DNA from: an uncultured Clostridia bacterium
GTDB lineage: Bacteria > Bacillota > Clostridia > UMGS1810
DNA: 64,000 nt
Assembly: GCA_934500875.1 (NCBI GenBank)
Contig: CAKSTL010000006.1
Span: forward strand, 1-64,000
Direction: 5' to 3'
The stretch's first letter is position 1. The number at the start of each line of letters is the position of its first letter. The notes under the pieces were generated by a model. That model had not been told where the DNA came from. It did no database searches and saw nothing but the letters and a program-made list of their open reading frames with translations. Below are positions 42,070 through 52,800 of the stretch, piece after piece. The translations under genes and the position numbers were made by a program.

Positions 42070-43623
42070 ATGAAAAAAATTATTTGTTTGGCTATGTCGG
42101 CGGCATTGGTGCTCGGCACGCTTTGCGGCTGCGGTAAAAAAGAAAACGAAACAGGCGGCGAAAAAATAAGAATCTGGATGCCGCTCACGGCAGCGGTTTC
42201 AACGCTTTCAAAAAGTCAGGGCGACACTCCGCTTGCAAAGGCGCTTGCAAAAGAAACGGGCGTTGAGGCTGAATTTATCCACCCGTCAAATGCGTCATTG
42301 GCAGAGCAGTTCAATCTTTTAACTGCGTCGGACGATATGCCGGATGTGGTTCAGTATTTTTGGAATACCTATCCCGGCGGTACAAGCAAGGCGGTTTCGG
42401 ACGGCGTTATTTTAGACCTTAACACGGTGTCCGACAAAATTCCCAATTACCTAAAGTATTTAAACGAACACAAACAAATCCGTGCGCTTTCGGAAACGGT
42501 TAAGGGCGAGCTTCCGTTTTTCTCGTTTGTAAGAGGCGACGACAGCCTTCTTGTTTCGCAGGGCATTGCAATGCGAAAAGACTGGCTGGACGATTTGGGT
42601 CTTGAAGTTCCCGAAACAATCGACGAGTTTGAAAACGTTTTGAGAAGATTTAAAAATGAGAAGGGCGCACAGGCACCGCTTTTTGCAAATCTTGCAGCGT
42701 TTAAGGTCGGATTTTTTGTAGGAGCATATAACACAACGTTCGGTTTTTATAACGACAACGGCACAATAAAATACGGTCCTCTCGACCCGCAGTTCAAAGA
42801 CTTTGTAATTCTTATGAACAAGTGGTGCAAGGAAGGGCTTCTTAATTCCGAAAGCTTTAACCTTGATACTGCAAAGCAGGATTCAAACCTTTTAAACGGC
42901 ACAACCGGTGCGTCGCATATGAGTATAGGCGGAGGAATAGGCAAATATTTAACCGCCGCCCCGGATGACAAATACGACCTTGTCGGCGTTCCGAATCCCG
43001 TCCTCAAAAAAGGCACAATCAACGAGTTCGGTGCGTGCGAGTCGGCAGTTCCCAATATTGCGCAGGCATACACTGCGGTATCGGCAGAAACCGATAAGCT
43101 TGACAGCGTTCTTAAATATCTCGACTTTGGCTACAGCGAAAAAGGTCATATGCTCTATAACTTCGGCATTGAGGGCGAAAGCTACAATATGGTGGACGGA
43201 TATCCGAAATATGTTGACAAAATTACAAACAATCCCGACGGCTATGCCATGAACGTTATGCTCGGACAATACACCTGCTCGTACAGCGGCGGCCCGTTTG
43301 TTCAGGATAAGCGCTATATGGAACAGTACGGCGGAAAACCCCAGCAGCAGTCGGCTTGGAAAACGTGGGAAAACACGAATGCAAAAAATCACAATCTTCC
43401 GTCGCTTACAATGTATTTTGAGGGAGACGAGCAGCAGGAATACGCAATGCTTTACAATTCGGTAAATACATATATCGGTGAGAAAATTACAAAGCTTATC
43501 CTCGGCACAGAGCCTATATCGAATTACGATTCTATGATTGCAGAGCTTAAAAACAGAGGAATTGACAGAGCGATTGAAATAAATCAGAATGCGTACAACA
43601 GATATTTGGAAAAGCTGAAATAA
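42070..43623 (+). CDS. ABC sugar-binding lipoprotein (YtcQ/LplA type)
   Basis: A 517-residue extracellular solute-binding protein. The N-terminus is a lipoprotein signal with an LCGC lipobox, so it is anchored by the Cys. The mature part has family-1 binding-protein features (FNLLTASDDMPDVVQYFWN, GIAMRKDWLDDLGLEVPETI). With the two permeases downstream it forms a YtcQ-YteP-YtcP-type importer, which in Bacillus imports rhamnogalacturonan-derived oligosaccharides. It starts 18 nt after the GH105-like gene. Confidence 0.88.
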   Translation: MKKIICLAMSAALVLGTLCGCGKKENETGGEKIRIWMPLTAAVSTLSKSQGDTPLAKALAKETGVEAEFIHPSNASLAEQFNLLTASDDMPDVVQYFWNTYPGGTSKAVSDGVILDLNTVSDKIPNYLKYLNEHKQIRALSETVKGELPFFSFVRGDDSLLVSQGIAMRKDWLDDLGLEVPETIDEFENVLRRFKNEKGAQAPLFANLAAFKVGFFVGAYNTTFGFYNDNGTIKYGPLDPQFKDFVILMNKWCKEGLLNSESFNLDTAKQDSNLLNGTTGASHMSIGGGIGKYLTAAPDDKYDLVGVPNPVLKKGTINEFGACESAVPNIAQAYTAVSAETDKLDSVLKYLDFGYSEKGHMLYNFGIEGESYNMVDGYPKYVDKITNNPDGYAMNVMLGQYTCSYSGGPFVQDKRYMEQYGGKPQQQSAWKTWENTNAKNHNLPSLTMYFEGDEQQEYAMLYNSVNTYIGEKITKLILGTEPISNYDSMIAELKNRGIDRAIEINQNAYNRYLEKLK

Positions 43624-43649
43624 GATAAATTTTAAAGGAAATCAATGCT

Positions 43650-44600
43650 ATGAAAAATACAACAAAAATTAAAGCCAATACTGCAACTTCGGGTTTTGTA
43701 AAGTCGTGGAAACGTGATTTTCAACGCAACTGGATGCTTTATCTTATGATAACGCCCGTCATTGCGTTCTACATCATATTCCACTATAAGCCTATGTACG
43801 GCGCACTGATGGCGTTTAAGGACTTTTCGCCCAAACTCGGGGTTATGAAAAGCCCGTGGGTAGGATTAAAATGGTTTAAACAGTTTTTCTCATCGTCGGA
43901 TTTTCCCCGTCTTATGAAAAACACGCTTACAATCAGCATATCCTCGCTTGTGTGCAATTTTCCGCTTCCGATAATTTTTGCGCTGTTTTTAAACGAGGTG
44001 AAAAACACAACCTTTAAACGCACCGTACAGACAATTTCGTATCTTCCGCATTTTATATCGCTTGTCGTTATATGCGGTATGATAAAAAGCTTTGTTGCGT
44101 CGGACGGAATTATCGGCACGTTCTACAGCGCCGTTACGGGCAGCAACTTAAGCCTTTTAAACAACCCCAAAGCGTTTGTGCCGATTTACGTTATATCGGG
44201 AATATGGCAAAGCGTGGGCTGGAGTTCAATTCTCTATCTTTCGGCGCTTTCGGCAATAGACTGCCAGCAGTATGAGGCGGCTGAAATTGACGGTGCGGGA
44301 AGATTCAGAAAAATGTGGCACATCACACTGCCGGGACTTCGTGAAACTATGATAGTTCTTCTTATTCTCGGTATGGGAAGCATATTAAACGTCGGTCACG
44401 ATAAGGTGCTTTTGCTGTATCATCCCGGAATATACAGCACGGCTGATATAATTTCAACCTATGTTTACCGCCTCGGCTTTGAAACACGAAACTGGAGTAT
44501 GAGTACGGCGGTCGGACTGTTTAACTCGGTCTGCACCATCATACTTGTTGTAATATCAAACAAAATATCCAAAAAGGTGAGCGGTTCGGGCGTGCTCTGA
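43650..44600 (+). CDS. ABC transporter permease, YteP/LplB type
   Basis: A 316-residue inner-membrane permease with about six helices. It carries the EAAxxxG-type loop EAAEIDGAGRFRKMWHITLP, which contacts the ATPase. Family members of this subgroup import complex oligosaccharides and are usually energised by a shared MsmX-like ATPase encoded elsewhere; no ATPase gene is present in this window. Confidence 0.9.
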   Translation: MKNTTKIKANTATSGFVKSWKRDFQRNWMLYLMITPVIAFYIIFHYKPMYGALMAFKDFSPKLGVMKSPWVGLKWFKQFFSSSDFPRLMKNTLTISISSLVCNFPLPIIFALFLNEVKNTTFKRTVQTISYLPHFISLVVICGMIKSFVASDGIIGTFYSAVTGSNLSLLNNPKAFVPIYVISGIWQSVGWSSILYLSALSAIDCQQYEAAEIDGAGRFRKMWHITLPGLRETMIVLLILGMGSILNVGHDKVLLLYHPGIYSTADIISTYVYRLGFETRNWSMSTAVGLFNSVCTIILVVISNKISKKVSGSGVL

Positions 44601-44631
44601 TTTAAATTTTAAAGAAGGGAGATACGAAAAA

Positions 44632-45543
44632 TTGCCGTATCAGAGGCAATTATACTTTGAGCTTATGAACAGATATAAAAAAGGTGATGTTGTATTCACT
44701 TTAATAAATACAACCGTTATGATTTTGTTTTCGCTGATAATGCTTTATCCCATGTGGTATGTCGCAGTTGCGTCGCTTTCGGACGCAAAAGCGCTTATGG
44801 CGTCGTCGGGAATGATATTTCTGCCGATAAAGATGAATCTTGCGGCATACAAAGCAGCATTTTCAAATCCGCTGCTTTTGTCGGGCTACGGAATAACGCT
44901 TTTTGTTGTTGTTTTCGGAACGTTTATCGGCGTGCTTTTCACCTTCGTTGCGGCATACTTCTTTTCCCGCCGTGACGTAAAGCTGCAAAAACCGCTTATG
45001 ATACTTCTTTTTATAACAATGTATTTCAGCGGCGGTATTATTCCGTTTTATTTCACGGTAAAGGACGTGGGACTGAATAACTCTGTGTGGGCGCTTATAA
45101 TTCCCACAATTATGACGACGTATAATATGATTATCGTAAGAACGTCAATGTACGGCATACCGGCAAGCCTTGAGGAGGCGGCTGAAATTGACGGCGCAAA
45201 CCACATAACCATACTTTTTAAGGTTATACTTCCGCTTTCAAAAGCGTCGCTTGCGGTTATTACGCTCTACTATGCGGTTGAAAAATGGAATGCGTGGTTT
45301 AATGCAATGATTTTTATAAAAGACCGTGAAAAATGGCCTCTCCAGCTTGTGCTGCGTGAAATTCTGGTTGAAAACTCAACAAACACTATGATGCAGGGCG
45401 GACTTTCAAGCGATGACGCTTTTGTTTCCGAAACCATAAAATACGCAACAATTGTTATATCCACACTGCCGATTTTGTGCGTGTATCCGTTTATACAAAA
45501 ATATTTTGTCGGCGGTATTATGATTGGTGCGGTCAAGGGTTGA
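44632..45543 (+). CDS. ABC transporter permease, YtcP/LplC type
   Basis: A 303-residue permease, partner of the preceding one. It has the loop EEAAEIDGANHITILFKVI and the usual C-terminal end VGGIMIGAVKG. I place the start at TTG (44632), ten bases after an AAGGGAG site; an ATG 33 bases later (MNRYKKG) is the alternative. Six helices are visible. Confidence 0.88.
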   Translation: MPYQRQLYFELMNRYKKGDVVFTLINTTVMILFSLIMLYPMWYVAVASLSDAKALMASSGMIFLPIKMNLAAYKAAFSNPLLLSGYGITLFVVVFGTFIGVLFTFVAAYFFSRRDVKLQKPLMILLFITMYFSGGIIPFYFTVKDVGLNNSVWALIIPTIMTTYNMIIVRTSMYGIPASLEEAAEIDGANHITILFKVILPLSKASLAVITLYYAVEKWNAWFNAMIFIKDREKWPLQLVLREILVENSTNTMMQGGLSSDDAFVSETIKYATIVISTLPILCVYPFIQKYFVGGIMIGAVKG

Positions 45544-45567
45544 TAAACTTTTAAAACGGAGGAAAAA

Positions 45568-47211
45568 ATGCGAAAAAAGACGGTATTGTTTATTGCGTTC
45601 TGCCTTGTGACAGCGTGCATTTTTGCAACTGCCGAGGCAAGATTTTATGATTTTGAATATAATTTTGAAAAAGACAGCATAAGCGCACAAAGCACGCAGA
45701 CAAAGAAATTTTTAACCGTTGCGGTGCTGCCGTACGGAAAAGATTATTCGTCGGCGTCCGATTTGCAAAACGGCGAAAACGTGCTTGTCAAGGTTATTGA
45801 CGGGGGCGAAGGGCTGCCGTATGATATTTTGCTTTCCGAAAATATCGGGTGCGGAAAATACAGCGTTAAAATCGCCGGCGGAAACGTTAAAGAAAGTTAT
45901 GTTTTTGTAAGACCGTCGGAAAAAGGCGCATTTTCGTCCTTTGTTTCGGCGCTTAACACCGGCAGCAGCAGTGAGTTTGCAAAGATATTATCCGGCAAAA
46001 TTTATGAAAATCTGGGCATAAAAACCGAAGATTTTCAAAAATTAAGCCCCGAAATTTCGGACTGTCTTTATAATTTCAAACCTGACGGCGGCTATACGGC
46101 AGAGTCTTTTCTTGAAAGCTTTGTAAAATACGAGGGAATGATTTTGTTTTCAAATGGCGAAATTTCTTTTGAAAAGCTTGCGTCGGAATATGCCGTTTAT
46201 TTTGACGGCGATATTTCGGATGCTTTTGCAAATCTTTCGTCCGACGAGAAAAAATACGCTGACGAAAGCCGGAAAAATTCAGATTTTGAAACGTCGGGCG
46301 CAGACAAAGGAATGGAAAATATTTTGTTTCTTGCAAGATACAAAGGCGCAAAGAGCGACAGCGATTTAAAGGCTTTGTGTACCGAAAAATTTGCGGCGGA
46401 CAAGGTTGATATGTCAGCCTATAACGAAATTTCAAACGATTATTATAAATCGCTTGTGTGGAGCGATATGTTTTCGGCACGTCTTTCGGCAACAAACGCT
46501 GAGTCTGTAGAAAATTATTTCAAGCAGAGAAGCGAGGCGCAGAAAGATGCGTCGTATGCGGCATCGGATGGCGGAAACGGCGGCTCCTCGGGCGGTTCTT
46601 CAGGCTCAAAGGGCGGCGGTTCAAACGTCGGATTTGGCTCGTATGACAGCGAAAACACATCACAGCGGAACAACAAAATTTTTGCCGATATGGAAAATCA
46701 CTGGGCAAAAAACGACGTTGAAAAAATGTACGGTTTAAAAATTGTAAACGGCTTTGAGGACGGCACATTCCGTCCCGAAAGTGTTGTTACAAGAGCGGAA
46801 TTTGTGAAAATGCTTACTGCGGTTATGGGAATTAAAGCGGAGGGCGAGTGCGGTTTTGACGACGTAAGCGCCTCCGACTGGTATGCACCGTTTATTGCGG
46901 CGGCTTACAATAACGGTCTGATAAACGGAGTGGGCGAAAACACTTTTGCGCCGAACGGCAAAATTCTTCGTCAGGACGCAGCGGCGGTTGTGTACCGTGC
47001 AATAAAGGAAAAATTAAGCTTATCTTCCGAAAAAACCGTATTTTCGGATGAAAACGAAATTTCCGCTTACGCAAAAGAAGCGGTGGACAGTCTTTCGGCT
47101 GCGGATATTATCAGCGGCAGCGGCGGAAAATTTTATCCTTTAAGCAATATGACACGTGCCGAGGCGGCGTCACTTTTGCTTCGCATTTATAATCTTAAAA
47201 CGGAGGTGTAA
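45568..47211 (+). CDS. SLH-domain surface protein
   Basis: A 547-residue exported protein with a signal peptide ending near ATAEA. The N-terminal 330 residues are a helical and beta-mixed domain of unknown function. A Gly/Ser-rich linker (GGSSGGSSGSKGGG) leads to three S-layer-homology domains at about residues 375-547 (HWAKNDVEKMYGLKIVNG, FDDVSASDWYAPFIAAA, TRAEAASLLLRIYNL). SLH domains bind pyruvylated wall polysaccharide, so this protein is cell-wall anchored. It follows the permease by 24 nt, suggesting it is co-expressed as a surface glycan-binding protein. Confidence 0.85.
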   Translation: MRKKTVLFIAFCLVTACIFATAEARFYDFEYNFEKDSISAQSTQTKKFLTVAVLPYGKDYSSASDLQNGENVLVKVIDGGEGLPYDILLSENIGCGKYSVKIAGGNVKESYVFVRPSEKGAFSSFVSALNTGSSSEFAKILSGKIYENLGIKTEDFQKLSPEISDCLYNFKPDGGYTAESFLESFVKYEGMILFSNGEISFEKLASEYAVYFDGDISDAFANLSSDEKKYADESRKNSDFETSGADKGMENILFLARYKGAKSDSDLKALCTEKFAADKVDMSAYNEISNDYYKSLVWSDMFSARLSATNAESVENYFKQRSEAQKDASYAASDGGNGGSSGGSSGSKGGGSNVGFGSYDSENTSQRNNKIFADMENHWAKNDVEKMYGLKIVNGFEDGTFRPESVVTRAEFVKMLTAVMGIKAEGECGFDDVSASDWYAPFIAAAYNNGLINGVGENTFAPNGKILRQDAAAVVYRAIKEKLSLSSEKTVFSDENEISAYAKEAVDSLSAADIISGSGGKFYPLSNMTRAEAASLLLRIYNLKTEV

Positions 47212-47214
47212 GCT

Positions 47215-49872
47215 ATGACTGTGAAAAGAAAATTATCGTGCATTATCTGTGCGGTTTTGGCGTTTTGCCTTTCATATTCGCCCGCTTATGCCGAGGATGT
47301 TTCGGATTCGGCTGTAAATGCGGCATACGAAAGCGGAGTTTATTTTGAGGCAAAAACGCTTCTTGACTGTATCACCGGCAAAACCCTTTTTAATGAAGAT
47401 TCCGAAAATGTTACAAGGCTTGAATTTGTAAATGCGCTTGTTACGGTGTTAAAATCACCTTATGTCCATAGTGCGGACGCTGAATTTTCTGACGCACCGA
47501 GTGAGAAAGAGGCATACGGCGCTGTATATACTGCGCTTTCAAACGGCTGGATTTCGGCGGGAGAAAATTTTTATCCCGAAAATGCGATAAAATTTGACGA
47601 GGCGGTTAAAATCACAGTTTCGGCAATGGGATACGACAAGGCTGCGCAGTCGTTTGGCGGATACCCATCGGGATATGTACGCATTGCAATGTCTTTGGGA
47701 CTTTGTGATGATGTTTTGCACGGCGAAACAATAGACGGCGCAAATGCGGCGGTATTTATGTTCAATCTTTTAAAGTGCAGTTGGACAAATCTTGCGGACT
47801 ACGGCACAAGCGGAGAGATAAAGTTTGTAAGAAGCGGCGACAATTATTTGAGCGCACTTTACAGAATATACGAAATCGAGGGAACGGTAAATGCAACGTC
47901 GTATAATTCGCTTGAATACGGCTTACCTGTTGCAGAGCGCAAATTTATTGAAATAAACGGCGTTTCGTATAACTATGACGGTGTTAAGCCTGATATACTG
48001 GCAAATTACATACGTGCTTATTATAAAGAAATCAACGGCAGAAAAGAGATTGTTTCGGTTATTAATCTTTGCGAAAGCATAAGGCTTGAGCTTTCTGACT
48101 ATATTGATTATTCTGACGGCAAAATAAAATACGTAAACGAAAACGGCAGGGAAAAAAGTATAAAGCTCAGCGGTTCGCCGTATATGATTTTTAACGGCAG
48201 ACTTGTAAACGGTTTTGATAAGTCCAAATTTGACGGCGACGGCTTTGCGGTGATTACCGACAGAGATGACGACGGAATTTTTGACACCGTATATATCAAT
48301 TCATACACATATACGGTTGTATCGGGCGTTGACAGATACAACGGAATGATAGGCGACAAAAACAGTGCGCAAAACAGCATTAACCTTAAAAAAATATCGC
48401 AGGACGGTGCGGTTTGGGCAAAAGGCGCAGACGGCAGTGAAATTGATGCTTACGGTATAAAAGACGGCGATGTGCTTTGCGTAAAAAAATCGGATGACGG
48501 ACTTCTGATTGAAATTGAAGTGATTGACAATTACGTTTCGGGTTCGGCAAATGAAATCTTATCCGACGGAAAATATGTTATAGACGGCGTTGAATACGAA
48601 ATGTCAAAGTATTTTGAAAAATACCTAAAAGACGAATTAAAGCTTGGCGAGGGCGGACGTTTTGCCATAGGCTACGGCGGTATGCTCGTTTCGCTATCAA
48701 AGAGCGAGGGCGGCTATAAATACGGCTATCTTATAGAGTGTTTTCAGGATGAAAAGGTGCGTGACAGTGCGAAAATAAAGATTTTTTCGCAGGAGGGAAA
48801 AACAGTAAATTTATACACCGCAGAAAAAGTGATGATAGACGGCGTTAACAAAAAGTCTGTTAAAGAAATTCTTAAAACGGTAAATATCGGCGGCAGCGAA
48901 AGGCACAGTGCGGTGAAATATTTTATCAATTCCGACGGAAAAATTTCAAAGCTTGATTTTCCTGCGGACTATGACGAAGAGCTCGGCGATTTTCAGACAA
49001 ACAATCCCGACGACTGTTTTGTTTATTATAAAGATTTTACGGGAAAGTCTTTGACTTACCGCTCGCCGAACACGATGTTCAACAGCTTTTTTAACGTTTC
49101 GGGCGCAGTGTGTATGAGTATTCCGAGCGACATTGAAGCTGCGGAAAGATATTTCAGAAAAGGCGCTCCGTCCGAGATTTTTTCAAACAACTCTACATAT
49201 ACAAATATTTACGCATACGACATAGACGATTTTGGAAAAGCGGCGTTTGTAATTGAAAATTACAACAAAAACACTGAAATAAAGCCCGGCGGAAAAGAAA
49301 ATGTATACGTTGTGTGCAGTACAACCAGGTGCATAAATGCCGACGGCGACGAGGCAACGGGAATAACGGCGTGGAGAAGCGGAAAATTTTATACCTTCTG
49401 CTTTGCGGATGACCTTTCGTTTACAAGGGATGTATCGCCGTCAGTCAAAACGGGCGACGTTGTGCGCATAAAAGCGGACGCACAAAACACGGTGTATTCG
49501 CTCACCGTAGATTTTAACGTGACGGCATTTGACAAAAACAGTACGCTTACAAGCGCAAATTATCAGAACAAAAACGCAAGTTACAGTTGCTGGTTCGGTA
49601 TGCCGTATTCGTTGAGCGGAAACTATATGCAGCTTATGACCGACAAGGATATTGACCAAAATTACATTACGTCAAAAAACGGGCTGAAAAACTTTTCGGT
49701 AAATACAGCCAATATTGTAAGGGTGGATTTAAAGTCAAACGAGGTTCGGCCGGTAAATAAGACGGAGATTAAAACTTACAAATCGTTCGGAGATGACGCA
49801 GAATGTATCTGGATTGTTCAGGACTGCGACGCACCCGTGATGATTGTACTGTTCGATAATTACAAAGATTGA
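47215..49872 (+). CDS. Surface protein with N-terminal SLH-like repeats
   Basis: An 885-residue exported protein with a signal peptide (MTVKRKLSCIICAVLAFCLS). Residues about 35-180 are SLH-like repeats, somewhat degenerate (FSDAPSEKEAYGAVYTALSN, FDEAVKITVSAMGYDKAA). The rest, to the C-terminus, is a long beta-rich region (YINSYTYTVVSGVDRYNGM) with no recognised family and no catalytic motif. It begins 3 nt after the preceding SLH gene and uses GGAGGTG, so the two are translationally linked. One has SLH at the C-terminus, the other at the N-terminus, suggesting paired scaffold or binding roles. Confidence 0.75.
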   Translation: MTVKRKLSCIICAVLAFCLSYSPAYAEDVSDSAVNAAYESGVYFEAKTLLDCITGKTLFNEDSENVTRLEFVNALVTVLKSPYVHSADAEFSDAPSEKEAYGAVYTALSNGWISAGENFYPENAIKFDEAVKITVSAMGYDKAAQSFGGYPSGYVRIAMSLGLCDDVLHGETIDGANAAVFMFNLLKCSWTNLADYGTSGEIKFVRSGDNYLSALYRIYEIEGTVNATSYNSLEYGLPVAERKFIEINGVSYNYDGVKPDILANYIRAYYKEINGRKEIVSVINLCESIRLELSDYIDYSDGKIKYVNENGREKSIKLSGSPYMIFNGRLVNGFDKSKFDGDGFAVITDRDDDGIFDTVYINSYTYTVVSGVDRYNGMIGDKNSAQNSINLKKISQDGAVWAKGADGSEIDAYGIKDGDVLCVKKSDDGLLIEIEVIDNYVSGSANEILSDGKYVIDGVEYEMSKYFEKYLKDELKLGEGGRFAIGYGGMLVSLSKSEGGYKYGYLIECFQDEKVRDSAKIKIFSQEGKTVNLYTAEKVMIDGVNKKSVKEILKTVNIGGSERHSAVKYFINSDGKISKLDFPADYDEELGDFQTNNPDDCFVYYKDFTGKSLTYRSPNTMFNSFFNVSGAVCMSIPSDIEAAERYFRKGAPSEIFSNNSTYTNIYAYDIDDFGKAAFVIENYNKNTEIKPGGKENVYVVCSTTRCINADGDEATGITAWRSGKFYTFCFADDLSFTRDVSPSVKTGDVVRIKADAQNTVYSLTVDFNVTAFDKNSTLTSANYQNKNASYSCWFGMPYSLSGNYMQLMTDKDIDQNYITSKNGLKNFSVNTANIVRVDLKSNEVRPVNKTEIKTYKSFGDDAECIWIVQDCDAPVMIVLFDNYKD

Positions 49873-49890
49873 CAAAAAGGAGGGTTACGG

Positions 49891-52800
49891 ATGAATTTGA
49901 AACAATTTAAAAATATAGTTTGCCTCGCTGCCGTATTTTCGCTTTTGCTTCCGTCTGTGTCGATGGTTTTTGCCGACGGCAAAAATTCTCCCGATTTCTG
50001 CGACGGATTCGGAAAATACGCCACATTTTCAACAGAGCTTGACGGATATAAAATAAGCGATTTATCCTCGGCAAAGATTGTTGACAACGGCAGCAAAAAC
50101 AAGGCGCTTTGTTTAAGCGGAGAAAAAACGGTGAGCGTTGTAAAATCGCTTTCCTCTAACCTTAGCGGAAAGTTTGTGTATCAGATTGAATTTTGGCGGA
50201 AAGATTCGCCGATAAGTGCGTCAATCGGCGTTACAAATGGCACAAACAAATATGAGCTTTTAAAAATCAGAAATAACGTTATCACAATGAGCGACTCGAA
50301 AACGTCCAAAAGCCTCGGCACGGTTTTGTCGGTTGCCGTGGATAACGACGCCGGGCTTGTTTCGGTTTATTCGGGAAACGAATGTGTTATAGACAAGTGG
50401 AATCTTACTTCAAAATCTTCGTCGTATGACGGCGTTTATTTTACAAAGCAGGCGGAGAGCGGCGATATTTATATTGACGGTCTTGCGCTCTACAGCGGCG
50501 CCAAAAAGGCGGCTAAGGTATCGGAAAATACATATTCTTCTCAAAAAGACATTGATATGTATCTTGACCAATACCCCAACAATTTTACGTTTTTCGACAG
50601 CAACTTTATCAATACGGCAGGAAAAAGATATGTTGACACCTCCCTTTCGTCCAAGGGCGAGGGAAACAGCGTCACTGCGCAGAAACTGGATTATAAGAAT
50701 GTAAACAAAGGCAATCTTATAATTTTTCACAAAGAGGCGGACGATTCTACCTACAACGAAGCTATTATGAATATGGGCACGACCATGCGCTCGAATTTAT
50801 ATCCCGAAACGTATTATTACCGTCATTACAGCATTGAGGGCGATTTTAAAGTAACCCCCGGCATTGTGGGACATCTTCTGTTTTTCAGAGATACCTCCGT
50901 TTCGCCTGCGGCTGAATCGGCGGTTATGACTTATTCGGGCGGGAACATAAATTATTCCGGAAAAGGCACGGTTGCAACAGTTGAAACCGATACGTGGAAT
51001 CACATTGAAATGTATATTGACCTTGACAGCCACATTGTTAACGTTTTCTTAAACGGCAAACTCATAGTATCGGATTTTTCTTTCTCCGAAACGATTTCAA
51101 ATATTTCGGTGGCGAGATTGTCGGTTTACCGCGGCAGCGGCGACCTTACAATAAAAGACTGGCGGTTTAAAGGTTTAAAAGAGCCTATGAAAAAAGAGGT
51201 TATAAACGGCGCTGTAACTCCCGTTGTAAGCCGTCCGTCGCAGTTTCCGGATGACAGTGCGGTTAAAGAATATTTGAGTGACAAGATTGTTTTTCACGCT
51301 GACGGAAACATCATCTACAAAGACGGCGCAAAAATTTCTTCGGTCAAAAAAATGAAATACGACAACCAAAACGGCGAGGTTTTTGTTTCGGCAGAGGATT
51401 TTAAAACTGCGCTCGGCGTTGATATCACATACGACGAAGAAACAAAAGAATATTCCGACGGGACAAACGTTTATAAAAATATATGCGAGCCTGCGGTTAA
51501 AAAGTGCGCAACGCTTATTCCTTCGTGTGCGCTTGCAAAGGCGATGGGATACAATGCGGCATATCTTGAATACGGCAAAATGGTTATGGTAAGCCGTGAC
51601 GACAACCTTCCCGAAAACAGCGACGATAACCGAAGCTGGTTTGACAAAACCTTTTATTCGGAGGGACACGCAGCGTATTATCTTACCGAGTTTACGCCTG
51701 TTCAGGAGATAAGCAATTTCATTTTCTATGACCGTCCGACGGCAAAGAAAATTGAAGAAGATTTCAATAAAGCTACAGCAGGCGGCGCAATGCATCCCAG
51801 AATAGGCATTACGTCACAGATGATTGACAGCGTGAACGAAATGCGAAATTCCGACGCAGAGTATAATGCGAAATTTGAAAACTACCTTGCAACCGTGGAC
51901 GCAAATCTTGATAAAGAGCCGCCGTCTTACACGTTCTCGGACGGTTTAAGAACGCTTAATGCGGCGTCATATTTCAGAAATATTGCAATTCCCGCAGCGT
52001 TTTGCTATCAGGTTACAAAAGACGCAAAATATGCCCGACGTGCCATAGACGACCTTCTTACGGTATCGGCATTCCCCGATTACAACCCCGGTCACGTTAT
52101 AGATATGGGTATGTGGCTTAAGGGTATGGGCATAGTTTACGACTGGTGCTACGACGCTATGACCGAAGAAGAAAGAAATACTGCGGCAGACGCAATTATC
52201 AAAAAAGGTATAGAGATTATAAACAAGGCATATTATGCGGAACTGAGTGCGGCGGTCTGCACATTCGGCGACCTGGGCGCAAGCTACGGTTCGGCAAGCT
52301 TTTTCCCGAAATGGAAGAGCAACTTTGTTGCATACACGCAGGGCGGTGTAACAATCGCAGCGCTTGCGGTTGCGGAAAGAGCGCCCGAAGTCTGCTTTGA
52401 TACGCTTGAAAAAACGCTTCGTTCGTGGGAATATTCAAACTTCGGATTTTATTCCGGCGGTGCGTGGGTTGAGGGAAAAACCTATCAGAACGTTGTAAAC
52501 GGTGGTTTGGCGGACGCAATGAGCGCAATGGTAATTTCAACCGGAACCGACTATAATATTTTGGAATATCCCGGCGTTGAAGAAAACTTAAGCGTGCTTA
52601 TGAGTTTAAACTCGGCGGCTGCGTCATTTACATATGCCGACGACAACGCACGCAATGCGTGGGCGTCGATAATATCAAGCTATAATTTCTTCTCGTCGTA
52701 TTATGACGCCGCAAAATACGGAAAATGGAGAAATTATGCGCTTGCAAACAAAGCGGGCGAATGGCAGGATTTTGTATATTACAAACCCGAATACAAAACA